This document shows, one piece after another, positions 8,753 through 17,694 of a stretch of 64,000 nt of DNA. Origin of the DNA: Salinimonas lutimaris (GTDB taxonomy: Bacteria; Pseudomonadota; Gammaproteobacteria; Enterobacterales; Alteromonadaceae); the NCBI RefSeq assembly GCF_005222225.1, contig NZ_CP036536.1, positions 3,620,001-3,684,000 on the forward strand, read 5' to 3'. The translations under genes and the position numbers were made by a program. The notes beneath the pieces are model-generated. The model worked only from the letters and a program-made list of their open reading frames with translations, ran no database searches and was not told the DNA's origin. Position 1 is the stretch's first letter; each line of letters begins with the position of its first letter.

Positions 8753-10087
8753 GCTAACGGCAGACGCCTCATGAGCTCGGGGCAGGCGAATTGTGAACGT
8801 GGTGCCTTTTCCTGCCTCACTGATCACCTCAATGGTGCCACCGTGACTGTGAATAATTCCCTGCGAAATAGACAAGCCCAGACCAGTCCCCTGCCCTTTG
8901 GGTTTGGTGGTAAAAAATGGCGTAAATACACGCTTGAGCGTGGCAGTTTCCATTCCTTTACCGGTATCGGTCAGGGTTATCACCAGCCAGTCGCGCTGCG
9001 CACTGGCTTCGTCATCCACCTGAATAGTCAGTTCACCACCACCGGGCATGGCATGCGAGGCATTCACCATCAGGTTTACGATAACCTGCTCAAGTTGCGT
9101 TGGGTCCCCTTCCAGTTGCGTATCCTCTGTCTGAATTTTGAGCTCGATATGATGGGTTTCGTCAAAGCGACTGCGGGTCAGATTCAGACAGCGCTGAATG
9201 ACAGATTTCAGTTCCATCGGTTTAAAGTTGCCGTCGGCCCGGCGTGAGAATGCGTACAGATCGCTGATGATACCGCTGATACGGTCAATCCCTTTAAGAT
9301 TGGTATCTACAATCTCTTCGCAGTCTTCAAGCAAAAACTCACAGTCATGTTCGTTAAACAGGGTTTGCATCTTTACGGCGCACTCAGGATGCTGGGCAGC
9401 CAGTTCCCTGACCTGGTCAAACAAAAACCGAAACGTGGTGGTATATGCCGTCATCGATTCCAGATTTGAGCGAATATAGCCAATAGGATTGTTAATTTCA
9501 TGGGCGATACCGGCGGTTAGCTTACCCAGCTCAGACATTTTCTCAGCCTGAACCAGTTGCGCCATGGTTTCAGCCAGCCCCCGTGACATCTCTTCAATAC
9601 GATTCTGGCACTGGGTAAACGCGGCGTGCTGGCGTAAATCATTGAGCCGCAGCTGAATCATCCGATGCCAGCGAGAAAATATTGCCGGCGACAAATTGGC
9701 ATCTGGCTCCAGTTCAAATATCAGCCAGTTTTCAGGGTCAAACTTATCGGCTAGCCGAAACACCAGCAGACGGTTATCTTCAAGCAGACTGACTCCTTGC
9801 TCCTGACCCGGCGCAAGCACCTTCTGAATGCTGCGGCAGGCAGACGATAAGCCTTCATAGCCACTTTGCCAGCCACTGTTGCGCACATAGACACTGGTCA
9901 TCTGATGGACCGTTAACGGGTTTTTCCAGTGCGGTGTACACGCCCCCCAGCGTGCCACACCGTTGTCGACCAACGTGGTAACCGTGGCGCTTAAAAAGGT
10001 CGCCACCGTGTCAGTTTCACACATGGTATCAATCAAGGTGTTGGTAATACGCAGTTCGGCCCGATTATCTATGTGAGTAAGTGGCAT
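8744..10087 (-). CDS. Soluble sensor histidine kinase
   Basis: A 447-residue kinase without transmembrane segments. Residues ~1-150 form an unidentified sensor region that could be GAF-like. A coiled coil (~155-185) precedes the phospho-acceptor His196 in TAGIAHEINNPIGY. The ATPase core has the N box NLMVNASHAM, G1 DTGKGM, F box FTPFFTTKP and G2 GTGLGLS. The H-box and catalytic core closely resemble those of the kinase at 5727-7352 and the one at 32987-34423, so the three are paralogues of one subfamily. It faces the degenerate HD-GYP regulator and may phosphorylate one of the local receivers. Start ATG at 10087 is supported by length only. Confidence 0.87.
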   Translation of the reverse strand: MPLTHIDNRAELRITNTLIDTMCETDTVATFLSATVTTLVDNGVARWGACTPHWKNPLTVHQMTSVYVRNSGWQSGYEGLSSACRSIQKVLAPGQEQGVSLLEDNRLLVFRLADKFDPENWLIFELEPDANLSPAIFSRWHRMIQLRLNDLRQHAAFTQCQNRIEEMSRGLAETMAQLVQAEKMSELGKLTAGIAHEINNPIGYIRSNLESMTAYTTTFRFLFDQVRELAAQHPECAVKMQTLFNEHDCEFLLEDCEEIVDTNLKGIDRISGIISDLYAFSRRADGNFKPMELKSVIQRCLNLTRSRFDETHHIELKIQTEDTQLEGDPTQLEQVIVNLMVNASHAMPGGGELTIQVDDEASAQRDWLVITLTDTGKGMETATLKRVFTPFFTTKPKGQGTGLGLSISQGIIHSHGGTIEVISEAGKGTTFTIRLPRAHEASAVSSD

Positions 10088-10208
10088 TTAGTTTTAATCC
10101 CGGTATGCATATAGTAAAAGTAATGCTTAAATGCCAAATGCACCAATAAATAGGTTATTTTTTTACCGGTATGCCGGTGTATTTCTCCAAACCTGACAGT
10201 GAGACATT

Positions 10209-11558
10209 ATGAAAGAATTTGATTATATCTGTATTGGCGGCGGTAGTGGCGGTATTGCCTCAGCCAACCGTGCGGCCAAACATGGCAAAAAAGTCGCTAT
10301 CATTGAAGGAAACCTGATTGGCGGGACCTGCGTCAATGTAGGTTGCGTACCTAAAAAAGCCATGTGGTTTGGGGCAAATGTGGCTGAAGCCATTAACCGC
10401 TATTCTGAAGATTACGGCTTTGATGTCACGCTGAACCAGTTTAACTGGCCGGTCATGGTAGCCAACCGCCGCGCTTATATTCAGCGTATTCATGCCTCTT
10501 ACGACAAGGTGCTGGGCAATAACGATATTACGGTGATTCACGGGTATGCCAAATTTATTGACGACCACACGCTGGAAGTGAACGGAGAGCATATCAGTGC
10601 CCCGCATATCACGGTTGCCACCGGCGGGCGCCCCAACTTCCCGGATATTGAAGGAGCGCAGTATGGCATCGATTCAGATGGTTTCTTTGATTTGGAAGTA
10701 CAACCGGAACGGGCTCTGGTCGTTGGCGCCGGTTACATTGCGGTAGAACTGGCCGGGGTACTGTGCAGCCTGGGCACCAAAACCGACCTGGTAATCCGAC
10801 ATCATGCGCCACTGCGTCATTTTGATCCGATTATTCACGAGACCCTGGTCGAGATTATTGAGCAGGAAGGCCCGACCCTGCATAAACAATCCGGTGTTCA
10901 GAAAGTAGAGAAACTGGATAGTGGCGCGCTTAATGTGACCCTGACCAGCGGCGAAGTGGTGGAAACCGACTGTCTGATCTGGGCTATCGGGCGCTCGCCT
11001 AACACCGACAATATCGGCCTGGAAAATACGTCAGTAAAAACCGACGACAAAGGCTATGTGCTGGTTGATAAATACCAGAACACCGATGCTGAAGGTGTAT
11101 ACGCCATTGGTGATATTACCGGAAATGCAGAACTTACGCCGGTAGCGATTAAAGCCGGCCGTCTGCTCAGTGAGCGTTTGTTTAACGGCCAGAAAGACGC
11201 TCATCTGGATTACTCTCTGATCCCCACTGTCGTGTTCAGCCACCCGGCGATTGGCACGATTGGCCTGACTGAACAAGAAGCTAAGGACAAATATGGCGAA
11301 GATGATATCAAGGTTTACGCCTCATCATTTTCTGCGATGTACACAGCGGTGACCCGTCATCGCCAGGCCACCAAAATGAAACTGGTTTGTCAGGGCAAGG
11401 ACGAAAAAGTGGTGGGCCTGCATGGTATCGGACACGGTATGGATGAAATTCTGCAGGGTTTTGGTGTGGCAATGAAAATGGGCGCAACCAAAGCCGACTT
11501 CGATAGCTGCGTGGCGATTCACCCGACCAGCGCCGAAGAATTTGTGACGATGACCTAG
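10209..11558 (+). CDS. gor: Glutathione-disulfide reductase
   Basis: Flavoprotein that reduces oxidised glutathione with NADPH in the cytoplasm. It has 449 residues, the usual length. The N-terminal FAD motif GGGSGG is followed by the redox disulfide Cys41-Cys46 in [13 protein letters not shown]. The NADPH domain has [11 protein letters not shown] and an Arg-rich segment ([12 protein letters not shown]) matching the 2'-phosphate-binding part of GorA. The C-terminal dimer interface has the catalytic pair His438/Glu443 in HPTSAEEF. It appears monocistronic: divergent from the kinase gene, and followed by a hairpin and then a separate GntR gene. Confidence 0.96.
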   Translation: MKEFDYICIGGGSGGIASANRAAKHGKKVAIIEGNLIGGTCVNVGCVPKKAMWFGANVAEAINRYSEDYGFDVTLNQFNWPVMVANRRAYIQRIHASYDKVLGNNDITVIHGYAKFIDDHTLEVNGEHISAPHITVATGGRPNFPDIEGAQYGIDSDGFFDLEVQPERALVVGAGYIAVELAGVLCSLGTKTDLVIRHHAPLRHFDPIIHETLVEIIEQEGPTLHKQSGVQKVEKLDSGALNVTLTSGEVVETDCLIWAIGRSPNTDNIGLENTSVKTDDKGYVLVDKYQNTDAEGVYAIGDITGNAELTPVAIKAGRLLSERLFNGQKDAHLDYSLIPTVVFSHPAIGTIGLTEQEAKDKYGEDDIKVYASSFSAMYTAVTRHRQATKMKLVCQGKDEKVVGLHGIGHGMDEILQGFGVAMKMGATKADFDSCVAIHPTSAEEFVTMT

Positions 11559-11578
11559 ATAGTGAATTAAATCGCTAA

Positions 11579-11603
11579 AGTGCGTGCCTGACCGGCACGC
11601 ACT
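11579..11603. terminator. Hairpin downstream of gor
   Basis: A perfect stem AGTGCGTGCC / GGCACGCACT with a 5-base loop begins about 20 bases after the gor stop. There is no U-run after it, so it could be an mRNA-stabilising 3' hairpin or a weak terminator. Confidence 0.5.
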
Positions 11604-11691
11604 ACAGGGCTGATTCACCAATCTGCTGGCTGCAACTGCCTTTATCTGTAAGCTCCTGCGTGTTTTTACTCCATCTTACTTTGCAAAAAGT

Positions 11692-11728
11692 GTTTACCAA
11701 TTAACAGATATAAATTTACCAATATTCT
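11692..11728. promoter_or_regulatory. Tandem TTTACCAAT...GATA direct repeats upstream of the GntR gene
   Basis: Two copies of TTTACCAAT-N5-GATA lie exactly 22 bases apart in the AT-rich leader of the GntR regulator, two helical turns. The TTACCAAT core recurs at 15742-15749 in front of the TonB-dependent receptor, and inverted at 25256-25263 and 25269-25276 in the spacer before the DEH reductase, with a variant ATACCAAT at 25045-25052. The core also occurs by chance inside some coding regions, so this is only a candidate operator of the local regulator. Confidence 0.4.
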
Positions 11729-11798
11729 GATACTCTCTATAATCATTAAATACAGTGAAATCCATTACTGACTCATGTTGCGACATTAGGGGAAAACA

Positions 11799-12530
11799 AT
11801 GAAAAGGCGCAGACGTTTCTGGACGGTGGTAGACAAACTGGAAGCTCTCATCGATCAGGGTGTGTATCCGGTAGGAAGTCGCTTGCCGGCTGAAAGAGAG
11901 TTAGCCGAAGCCTACGGCGTGAGCCGGCCCACTATCCGGGAAGCCGTTATTGCTCTGGAAGTTCGTGAGCGCGTAGAGGTAAAAACCGGCTCCGGTGTCT
12001 TTGTTATCAATAACGGAAAGTCGGCTCTGCCTGCAAAGTCGATCAGTGCTTTTGAACTGACCCAGGCTCGCGCGCTGGTTGAAGCAGAAGCAGCCGCATT
12101 GTCGGCAGCAACCATTCAGGACGACGAACTAAAAGCCCTGGAACAAACGCTGGTAGATATGCAGTCAGCCGAAAAAGCGGATGAAGCCGATCAGCGCTTT
12201 CATGAAATCATCGCACAGTCGACCCGCAATAATGCCATGGTAATGACGATTCAGAATCTGTGGAATTTACGCCGTAACGAACCTCAGATAATAGCATCCT
12301 ATAAAGATGTCTGCTCCCGCGGTGAAGAACAACGTTTACTTGAGCATACGGCGATTTACGAGGCCATTGCCAAGCATGATACTGCTGCGGCAAGAAAAGC
12401 GATGCACAATCACTTTAATCGTCTGATTAATGCTTTATTTGATGCCAGTGAAGCTAAAGCCCTGGAAGAGATCAAACGTAAAACAGATGAAACCCGGGGG
12501 TTGTACTCCATTTCTCATTTAACCCAGTAA
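11799..12530 (+). CDS. GntR-family (FadR/FCD) transcriptional regulator, probable alginate-locus regulator
   Basis: A 243-residue regulator. The N-terminal winged helix (residues ~8-68) has the GntR signature GSRLPAERELAEAYGVSRPTIREAVIALE. The C-terminal FCD effector domain (~85-220) has the conserved Asp/His positions typical of metal-assisted carboxylate binding (RALVEAEAAALSA, RFHEIIA, HTAIYEAIAKHD, HFNRLI). FCD regulators commonly sense sugar acids. Placed at the edge of the alginate locus, this protein is likely to respond to a uronate or KDG-type intermediate. That role is inferred from context. It is convergent with the TonB-dependent receptor and separated from it by a strong terminator. 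Confidence 0.85.
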   Translation: MKRRRRFWTVVDKLEALIDQGVYPVGSRLPAERELAEAYGVSRPTIREAVIALEVRERVEVKTGSGVFVINNGKSALPAKSISAFELTQARALVEAEAAALSAATIQDDELKALEQTLVDMQSAEKADEADQRFHEIIAQSTRNNAMVMTIQNLWNLRRNEPQIIASYKDVCSRGEEQRLLEHTAIYEAIAKHDTAAARKAMHNHFNRLINALFDASEAKALEEIKRKTDETRGLYSISHLTQ

Positions 12531-12541
12531 TCAATCTTTCA

Positions 12542-12596
12542 AGGGGCGTCTTACGCCCCCCGTAAAGCAAAAAGCGAGCTACTAGCTCGCTTTTTT
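12542..12596. terminator. Double hairpin terminator between the GntR gene and the TonB-dependent receptor
   Basis: The first stem is GGGGCG / CGCCCC (12543-12559). The second is AAAAAGCGAGC / GCTCGCTTTTTT (12569-12596), with A- and T-runs on both sides. It can end transcription from both strands, as expected between convergent genes. Confidence 0.85.
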
Positions 12597-12608
12597 ATTG
12601 ATTGATGA

Positions 12609-15593
12609 TTAGAAGCGATAATTTACGCCGGCCAGAATTCGTCGGTCAGTCAGATCCTGGAAGCATAGCAGTGCGCCCTCGTTGATACAGGACTGCTCTG
12701 CATCAGACTGAGTAGCATTGATGACTTCCAGACCCACATTCAGCTGCTCATTAATGTCATAGTTAACACTCATATTCAGCTGACCACGGGCTTCCTGAAC
12801 GATATCGAGGCCAAAGAAGTCATCGTCGCTGGAGCGAAATGCGTCTCGCCACGTATACCTGGCCCGTGCAGACAACCCATATTTTTCATAGAAAATCGTG
12901 ATGTTATAGGCATTTTCGGAAAAGTTTCGCAAAATATTTCGCTGCGTAAGATTACTCAAATCGGCATCTACATACGGGTCCAGCTGATTAAAAATGTCCC
13001 GGCTTCCGCCGTCCACATTAAGAAAATCATCGCCTGACTCAAAGTCCTGAATGGTGTAGTTGGCAATTACACCAAAGCCTGATGCCCAGCCCAGCGTTTT
13101 TTCAAACATCGACAAGTCTGACTGAAACGCAAATTCAAATCCTGATTGCGTGGTTGAGCCTGTACCATTGAAAGTTGAACGAAACGGTACACAAATCCCA
13201 TTGCCTTCGCCGGGCGCATTGACCCCATAGTCGGCAACCGGGTTAAAAACACCGCCATCTTCACAGGGATCCGTGGTATCCCGGTTGACCTGTCCATCGA
13301 CAATATTTGCCGCTGGCTCCTGAGTAATCTGGGTAAACAGATTGGTACGGTCTTTGTGAAAATAGCCAACGCTGAGCACACTGGCCGGAGCAAAATACCA
13401 TTCGACAGAGATATCAAAAGAGGTAACTTCTTCGGGTAATAAATCAGGATTTCCCCGCTCTACCGCATCGTTGGAGCTGCCCGGGAATGTGGTTGAAGTA
13501 GACAGGTTATCAAAGCTGGCGCGGTTAATATCTTTCCCCCAGCCAGAACGGACCAGAACATCATCATAGGGTTCTGCCACCACATTGATTCGGGGTAGCC
13601 AGTAATCATAGTCACCTGTTGTGGTCACCGATACAATATCGCCGTTCAGGCTGGCATTCCCTGTCGACTCAATCGTAGTATCTATATAGCGCACACCAAA
13701 ATTACCGCGAAAAAAGCCATACTCAAAAGTGGCCTGGGCATACAGGGCATCAGTGGTTTCATCAATATCAAACAGAGACAACTGCTCAACATCAGGCGTT
13801 CCGATAAGGGGGATACTGTCTCCAGATGCTGCATTGGCAGCGGTAATCGCATTATTAAATGCAGATAGCACGGCATCAGAGTCGGTAAACGATAATTCCG
13901 GATTAACCAGTAAGAAATCGCGAATGTATAACTCACGATCATCTGCATCGTTAAAGTTTGTGGGGCCCGCCACCAGTACATCAGCAAACAGGTCGCCGGT
14001 CGGGCGGTTGGCATGTTCAGGATAATTTCGAAGACGGGTACTTTGTCCCTGATCCTGATTAAAGCTGCTGGTTTTATTATAGCGATAACCAATGTCAATT
14101 GCAGTGATGACATCCCAGTCAACATAATAGGTAAAGTCTACCCGAAACGCCGTTTCTTCATTTTTGGTGACATCTTGTCCAATGTTGACGTCGCGCAAGG
14201 CATAGTTAGCCGGATCAAGCAGTTCAGCCTGCGAGGGCGTATAGGCGCTACCTTCCAGTAACCCAAATGTCAGTGCACCACTGGTCAGGTCGAACGCTGT
14301 CGGTACCGCATTATCGACAGATTCCAGCTCATCGGGCTGAGCCGTACGCGGGTTGATAAAGTCGAGTGTCGTGGAAAAGTCTGGATTGGATGAATCTGCA
14401 TCTGAATAGGAAATTTCAGAGCTGATTTTAAATGTCTCACCGTACCACTCTCCCCCGAAACGGGTGATCGTGCTTTCGGTAACCCGTGAGCCAGTATCAG
14501 TCGACAAACGCATATTTGCATCGCCTCTGGGGTTATTCGGATCGTAATCCATAACGCCCGCAGTGGCTGCCAGTACTGAGCCGAGGTTACGCACACCGTT
14601 TTGTGTATCAAGCGTACCCAGATTCACTGTTTCAAAGCTGGTAATATTGGCAAACTCGGCAGTTTCCGCTACCCCGGATAGCTGCACCCGGTAACTTTCC
14701 TGAGAGCGCTGCTGATCGTTATAAATGGTATCAAGCCAAAGTTTACTATTTTGTGTGGGTGCCCACTCAAAAGAGGCTGCTACGTTTTTTGTTTCATATT
14801 CAATATTGTCATAATCCTGATTTAAGAACTGCACACGCAGGTAAGGATCATCAACAACATGGGGGCCGGTATCATCAGGCAGCACCAAACCGTCCCGGTC
14901 TACACGCGGTAAAAACGCAGTCACATCCTGTTCAACATAACTGGCACTGAATACCGCACCAAACTTTCCAAAATCTGTCTCCCAGTTATCTCCAAAGGTA
15001 CCTGATAAGCGTGGCATCACATCTTCATCTGCCGACAAGTCACTGTACTCACCCTGTAATCGGATGGCAGCAATTTGCTCACTTAGCTGTAATGGGCGAA
15101 GGGTTCGTAAGTTGATGGTACCACCCACCGAGCCTTCAATCGTTTTTGCTTCCGGTGCTTTGGTCACTTCAACAGCAGAAATCAGTGAGGCAGGAATATC
15201 TTCAAAACTGATCCCGCCACGGCCAGCCCCCGAGCCCACTGTAGATACCCCGTTTATTTCAACCCGGTTGGCGTCGGTTCCGCGAATTTGAACACCCGTG
15301 CCCACCCCGGCAGTCCGGTTTATTTGAATACCAGTCACATTTTCCAGTACCTCGGCCAGATTCTGATCAGGTAATTTACCAATATCTTCGGCCTGGATAA
15401 TTTCGACCAGATTATCTGATGATCGCTTTTCGGCCAGGGCGGTAGTCAGCGATTCACGAATACCTGAAACTTCGATCACTTCTACATCCTGGGTATTTTG
15501 CGGTTCAGCTTCCTGAGCTGAAGTCTGAGCAGATAATCCTGCTGCGGTAGCAGAAAGAATGACCAGAGTAATTTTGGATAATTTGTGTGCCAT
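12609..15593 (-). CDS. TonB-dependent receptor, probable alginate oligosaccharide uptake
   Basis: Outer-membrane TonB-dependent receptor of about 994 residues. I take the ATG at 15593 as start, preceded by AGGA and followed by a signal peptide (MAHKLSKITLVILSATAAG, cleavage near SAQ). A longer in-frame reading adds 23 residues that spoil the signal peptide. The TonB box region (EVIEVSGIRESL), plug domain (IGKLPDQNLAEVLENVTGIQI) and a C-terminal beta-barrel ending in NYRF are all visible. The motif set resembles the TonB-Xanth-Caul receptor family for carbohydrates. Being next to lyases and KDG enzymes, it probably imports alginate oligomers. It has its own 5' spacer and promoter region. Confidence 0.9.
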   Translation of the reverse strand: MAHKLSKITLVILSATAAGLSAQTSAQEAEPQNTQDVEVIEVSGIRESLTTALAEKRSSDNLVEIIQAEDIGKLPDQNLAEVLENVTGIQINRTAGVGTGVQIRGTDANRVEINGVSTVGSGAGRGGISFEDIPASLISAVEVTKAPEAKTIEGSVGGTINLRTLRPLQLSEQIAAIRLQGEYSDLSADEDVMPRLSGTFGDNWETDFGKFGAVFSASYVEQDVTAFLPRVDRDGLVLPDDTGPHVVDDPYLRVQFLNQDYDNIEYETKNVAASFEWAPTQNSKLWLDTIYNDQQRSQESYRVQLSGVAETAEFANITSFETVNLGTLDTQNGVRNLGSVLAATAGVMDYDPNNPRGDANMRLSTDTGSRVTESTITRFGGEWYGETFKISSEISYSDADSSNPDFSTTLDFINPRTAQPDELESVDNAVPTAFDLTSGALTFGLLEGSAYTPSQAELLDPANYALRDVNIGQDVTKNEETAFRVDFTYYVDWDVITAIDIGYRYNKTSSFNQDQGQSTRLRNYPEHANRPTGDLFADVLVAGPTNFNDADDRELYIRDFLLVNPELSFTDSDAVLSAFNNAITAANAASGDSIPLIGTPDVEQLSLFDIDETTDALYAQATFEYGFFRGNFGVRYIDTTIESTGNASLNGDIVSVTTTGDYDYWLPRINVVAEPYDDVLVRSGWGKDINRASFDNLSTSTTFPGSSNDAVERGNPDLLPEEVTSFDISVEWYFAPASVLSVGYFHKDRTNLFTQITQEPAANIVDGQVNRDTTDPCEDGGVFNPVADYGVNAPGEGNGICVPFRSTFNGTGSTTQSGFEFAFQSDLSMFEKTLGWASGFGVIANYTIQDFESGDDFLNVDGGSRDIFNQLDPYVDADLSNLTQRNILRNFSENAYNITIFYEKYGLSARARYTWRDAFRSSDDDFFGLDIVQEARGQLNMSVNYDINEQLNVGLEVINATQSDAEQSCINEGALLCFQDLTDRRILAGVNYRF

Positions 15594-16015
15594 TGCTGTG
15601 TCCTGTATGACCTGAAGAAATTTTGCAGTACCACTACATCCCAACAGGCACTTACAAATCATTTACCCAATATTTACAACCAATCCAGCAAAAGGTCAAC
15701 AAAATGGTTAATTAATTTTCAAATTTAAATTAATATTGTTATTACCAATTACATCCTCCGAAGCCATTAAAAATGGCAAAATTAGATGCACTGGAAAGAG
15801 AACCAAAGGGAAACAACGGCTTAGTAAAAGCTTATTGTAAGAATATCTTAAGCATTGAATAAAATCATATGCTCATGAATTATCGCACCTTAATTGGTTG
15901 ACCAAAATGACGAGATAACAACAAAGTGAGGGTAAAGGTGGGCGTGACTGAATAGTGCAAAGTCCATGAAAGTGAATAAGCAGCCCCCGATGTAAACCGG
16001 GGGAGATTCACTTTG
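15594..16015. other. Intergenic spacer: receptor promoter region and hairpin after eda
   Basis: A 422-base AT-rich spacer with no credible gene. It carries the leader of the TonB-dependent receptor, including TTACCAAT at 15742-15749. Near its right end lies a nested inverted repeat, AGTGAAT (15971-15977) with ATTCACT (16006-16012) outside, and CCCCCG (15984-15989) with CGGGGG (15998-16003) inside. This probably forms the 3' hairpin of the upstream alginate operon transcript. Confidence 0.6.
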
Positions 16016-16633
16016 TTACTGGTTTGCCAATTTGCAAGCCTGCGTAATGCCAGCCCAGTCCTCAGCTTCCACCATGACTTTGGGACTAATCCATGTTCCG
16101 CCAACAGCAAAAACATTGGGCAGGCTTAAAAAGTCCTGCTTATTATTCTGATTTACTCCGCCGGTAGGGCAGAATGTGACATCCTGAAATACCGAAGAAA
16201 TTGCCGATAAAAAGGCTGTGCCTCCTGACAGTTGTGCCGGAAACAATTTTTGCTCGGTAAAACCGTATTCTCTGGCCAGTAGTATTTCGCCGGTATTTGA
16301 TACACCGGGTAAGACAGGCACAGACACTTTGCTCAATGACTCAAGCAGTTGCGCGGATACCGCTGGAGTCACAATAAAATCGGATCCGGCTTCCAGTGCC
16401 TGGCTTAAGATATCGTCATTTAATACGGTTCCGGCGCCAACCATCAGCTCCGGCACTTGTGTTTTGATAGCGGTTAGCGCAGCCAGCGACGACGGTGTTC
16501 GTAATACTACTTCGACTAATTTGAGCCCGGCTTCTGCCATCGCTCTGGCAATATTAACGCCTTCCTCTGGCGAATTAGCCTGGATGATCGGGAGCAATGT
16601 CTGACTCGACATCAAAGATGAAAATGGGGTCAT
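16016..16633 (-). CDS. eda: 2-keto-3-deoxy-6-phosphogluconate aldolase
   Basis: Class I aldolase cleaving KDPG to pyruvate and glyceraldehyde-3-phosphate, the last step of the alginate route. The family core is visible: LPIIQ, VEVVLRTPSSL with the active-site Glu and Arg, GAGTVLN, DFIVTPAVS, the Schiff-base Lys in QKLFPAQ, and the phosphate-binding segment CPTGGV. I use the ATG at 16633 (205 residues); a TTG four codons earlier is possible. The ribosome site is weak (GAGAAA). It is the last gene of the minus-strand cluster before the receptor gene. Confidence 0.93.
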   Translation of the reverse strand: MTPFSSLMSSQTLLPIIQANSPEEGVNIARAMAEAGLKLVEVVLRTPSSLAALTAIKTQVPELMVGAGTVLNDDILSQALEAGSDFIVTPAVSAQLLESLSKVSVPVLPGVSNTGEILLAREYGFTEQKLFPAQLSGGTAFLSAISSVFQDVTFCPTGGVNQNNKQDFLSLPNVFAVGGTWISPKVMVEAEDWAGITQACKLANQ

Positions 16634-16733
16634 TGGTTTTCTCAATTTTGAACATTAAACAGCTGGATGAAAGCAGGCACTGTGCATGTGGGGTCGACAC
16701 GCGCACAATGCCCACTTTTGGGTTACTAAGCAT

Positions 16734-17663
16734 TTATTCGTTGAACTTCATTGCCTGACTGAATATCTGCAGAGGAATAATGGCTCCAGGATGCTGGATG
16801 ACTGTGCCTGCTGCTCTGGCCCCTAGCTGAACCGCCTCTGCAACCGATTTATTATTCATTCTGGCGCCAAGATACACACCATTAAATGCATCGCCGGCAG
16901 AAGTGGTATCGACAACATGACTAACCGGACAAATGGTATGCGTCTGCATTTGATTATCCGACCAGGTCAGCACTGATTCTGGCCCGTTTTTAACGACCAC
17001 TTCACTGATTTCGAATGTCTTACAAAAAGCAATGGCATTTTCAGCCGTATCAATACCATACAGTTCACTGAGATCCTCCACGCCAGGTAATGCTATATCA
17101 GCCACGGCAAATGCCTGATTGTACTGCTCGGCGGCGTAAGCAGGACTTCGCCACAAGCGGGCCCGATAGTTCGGGTCAAAGATAATTTTCACCCCGGCTT
17201 GCTGAAGTTGCTTAACCACACGCCAGAATTGTCGCCGGTCGCTTTCGTCAATGACAGCCAGTGAGATTCCGGAAAAAAACAGGCTGTCTCCGGGCTTGAT
17301 AGTGGCCAGGGACGCTGCATTTAAAAATTGCATAATCTGCCGGGCGGCTGCGTCACTTCGCCAGTACACAAAGCTGCGCTCACCCTTATCGTCCAGCTCA
17401 ATCAGGTACATACCAGGCACTTTCTCATCATGCCGGAACACCAGGTGGGTATCGAGTTCCTCCGAAGCAAATTGTTGGAGCATTTTATCACTGAGAGTAT
17501 CATGCCCCACCGCTGTAATAAGGCCGGTATTCAGCGACATGAAAGCACGTTTAAGGTATACCGCAGAGTTGTAAACATCTCCGGCAAATGACTGCTCGAA
17601 GGTACTGTTATGGCTTCCTCTGAGCTCCACCATGCACTCACCTAAAAAATAAATTGCGCGCAT
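16734..17663 (-). CDS. kdgK: 2-keto-3-deoxygluconate kinase
   Basis: PfkB/ribokinase-family kinase that phosphorylates KDG with ATP to KDPG in the cytoplasm. It has 309 residues, the usual length. The N-terminus has GECMVELRG, and the C-terminal signature DTTSAGDAFNGVYLG contains the catalytic Asp and anion hole. The segment FSGISLAVIDESDR and IFDPNYRARLW match KDG kinases. The start ATG at 17663 has AGGAAAA upstream. It lies between the transporter and eda, so kinase and aldolase are probably co-expressed. Confidence 0.92.
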   Translation of the reverse strand: MRAIYFLGECMVELRGSHNSTFEQSFAGDVYNSAVYLKRAFMSLNTGLITAVGHDTLSDKMLQQFASEELDTHLVFRHDEKVPGMYLIELDDKGERSFVYWRSDAAARQIMQFLNAASLATIKPGDSLFFSGISLAVIDESDRRQFWRVVKQLQQAGVKIIFDPNYRARLWRSPAYAAEQYNQAFAVADIALPGVEDLSELYGIDTAENAIAFCKTFEISEVVVKNGPESVLTWSDNQMQTHTICPVSHVVDTTSAGDAFNGVYLGARMNNKSVAEAVQLGARAAGTVIQHPGAIIPLQIFSQAMKFNE

Positions 17664-17694
17664 TTTTTTGTTTTCCTGTGTTCTGAGTCAGTCA

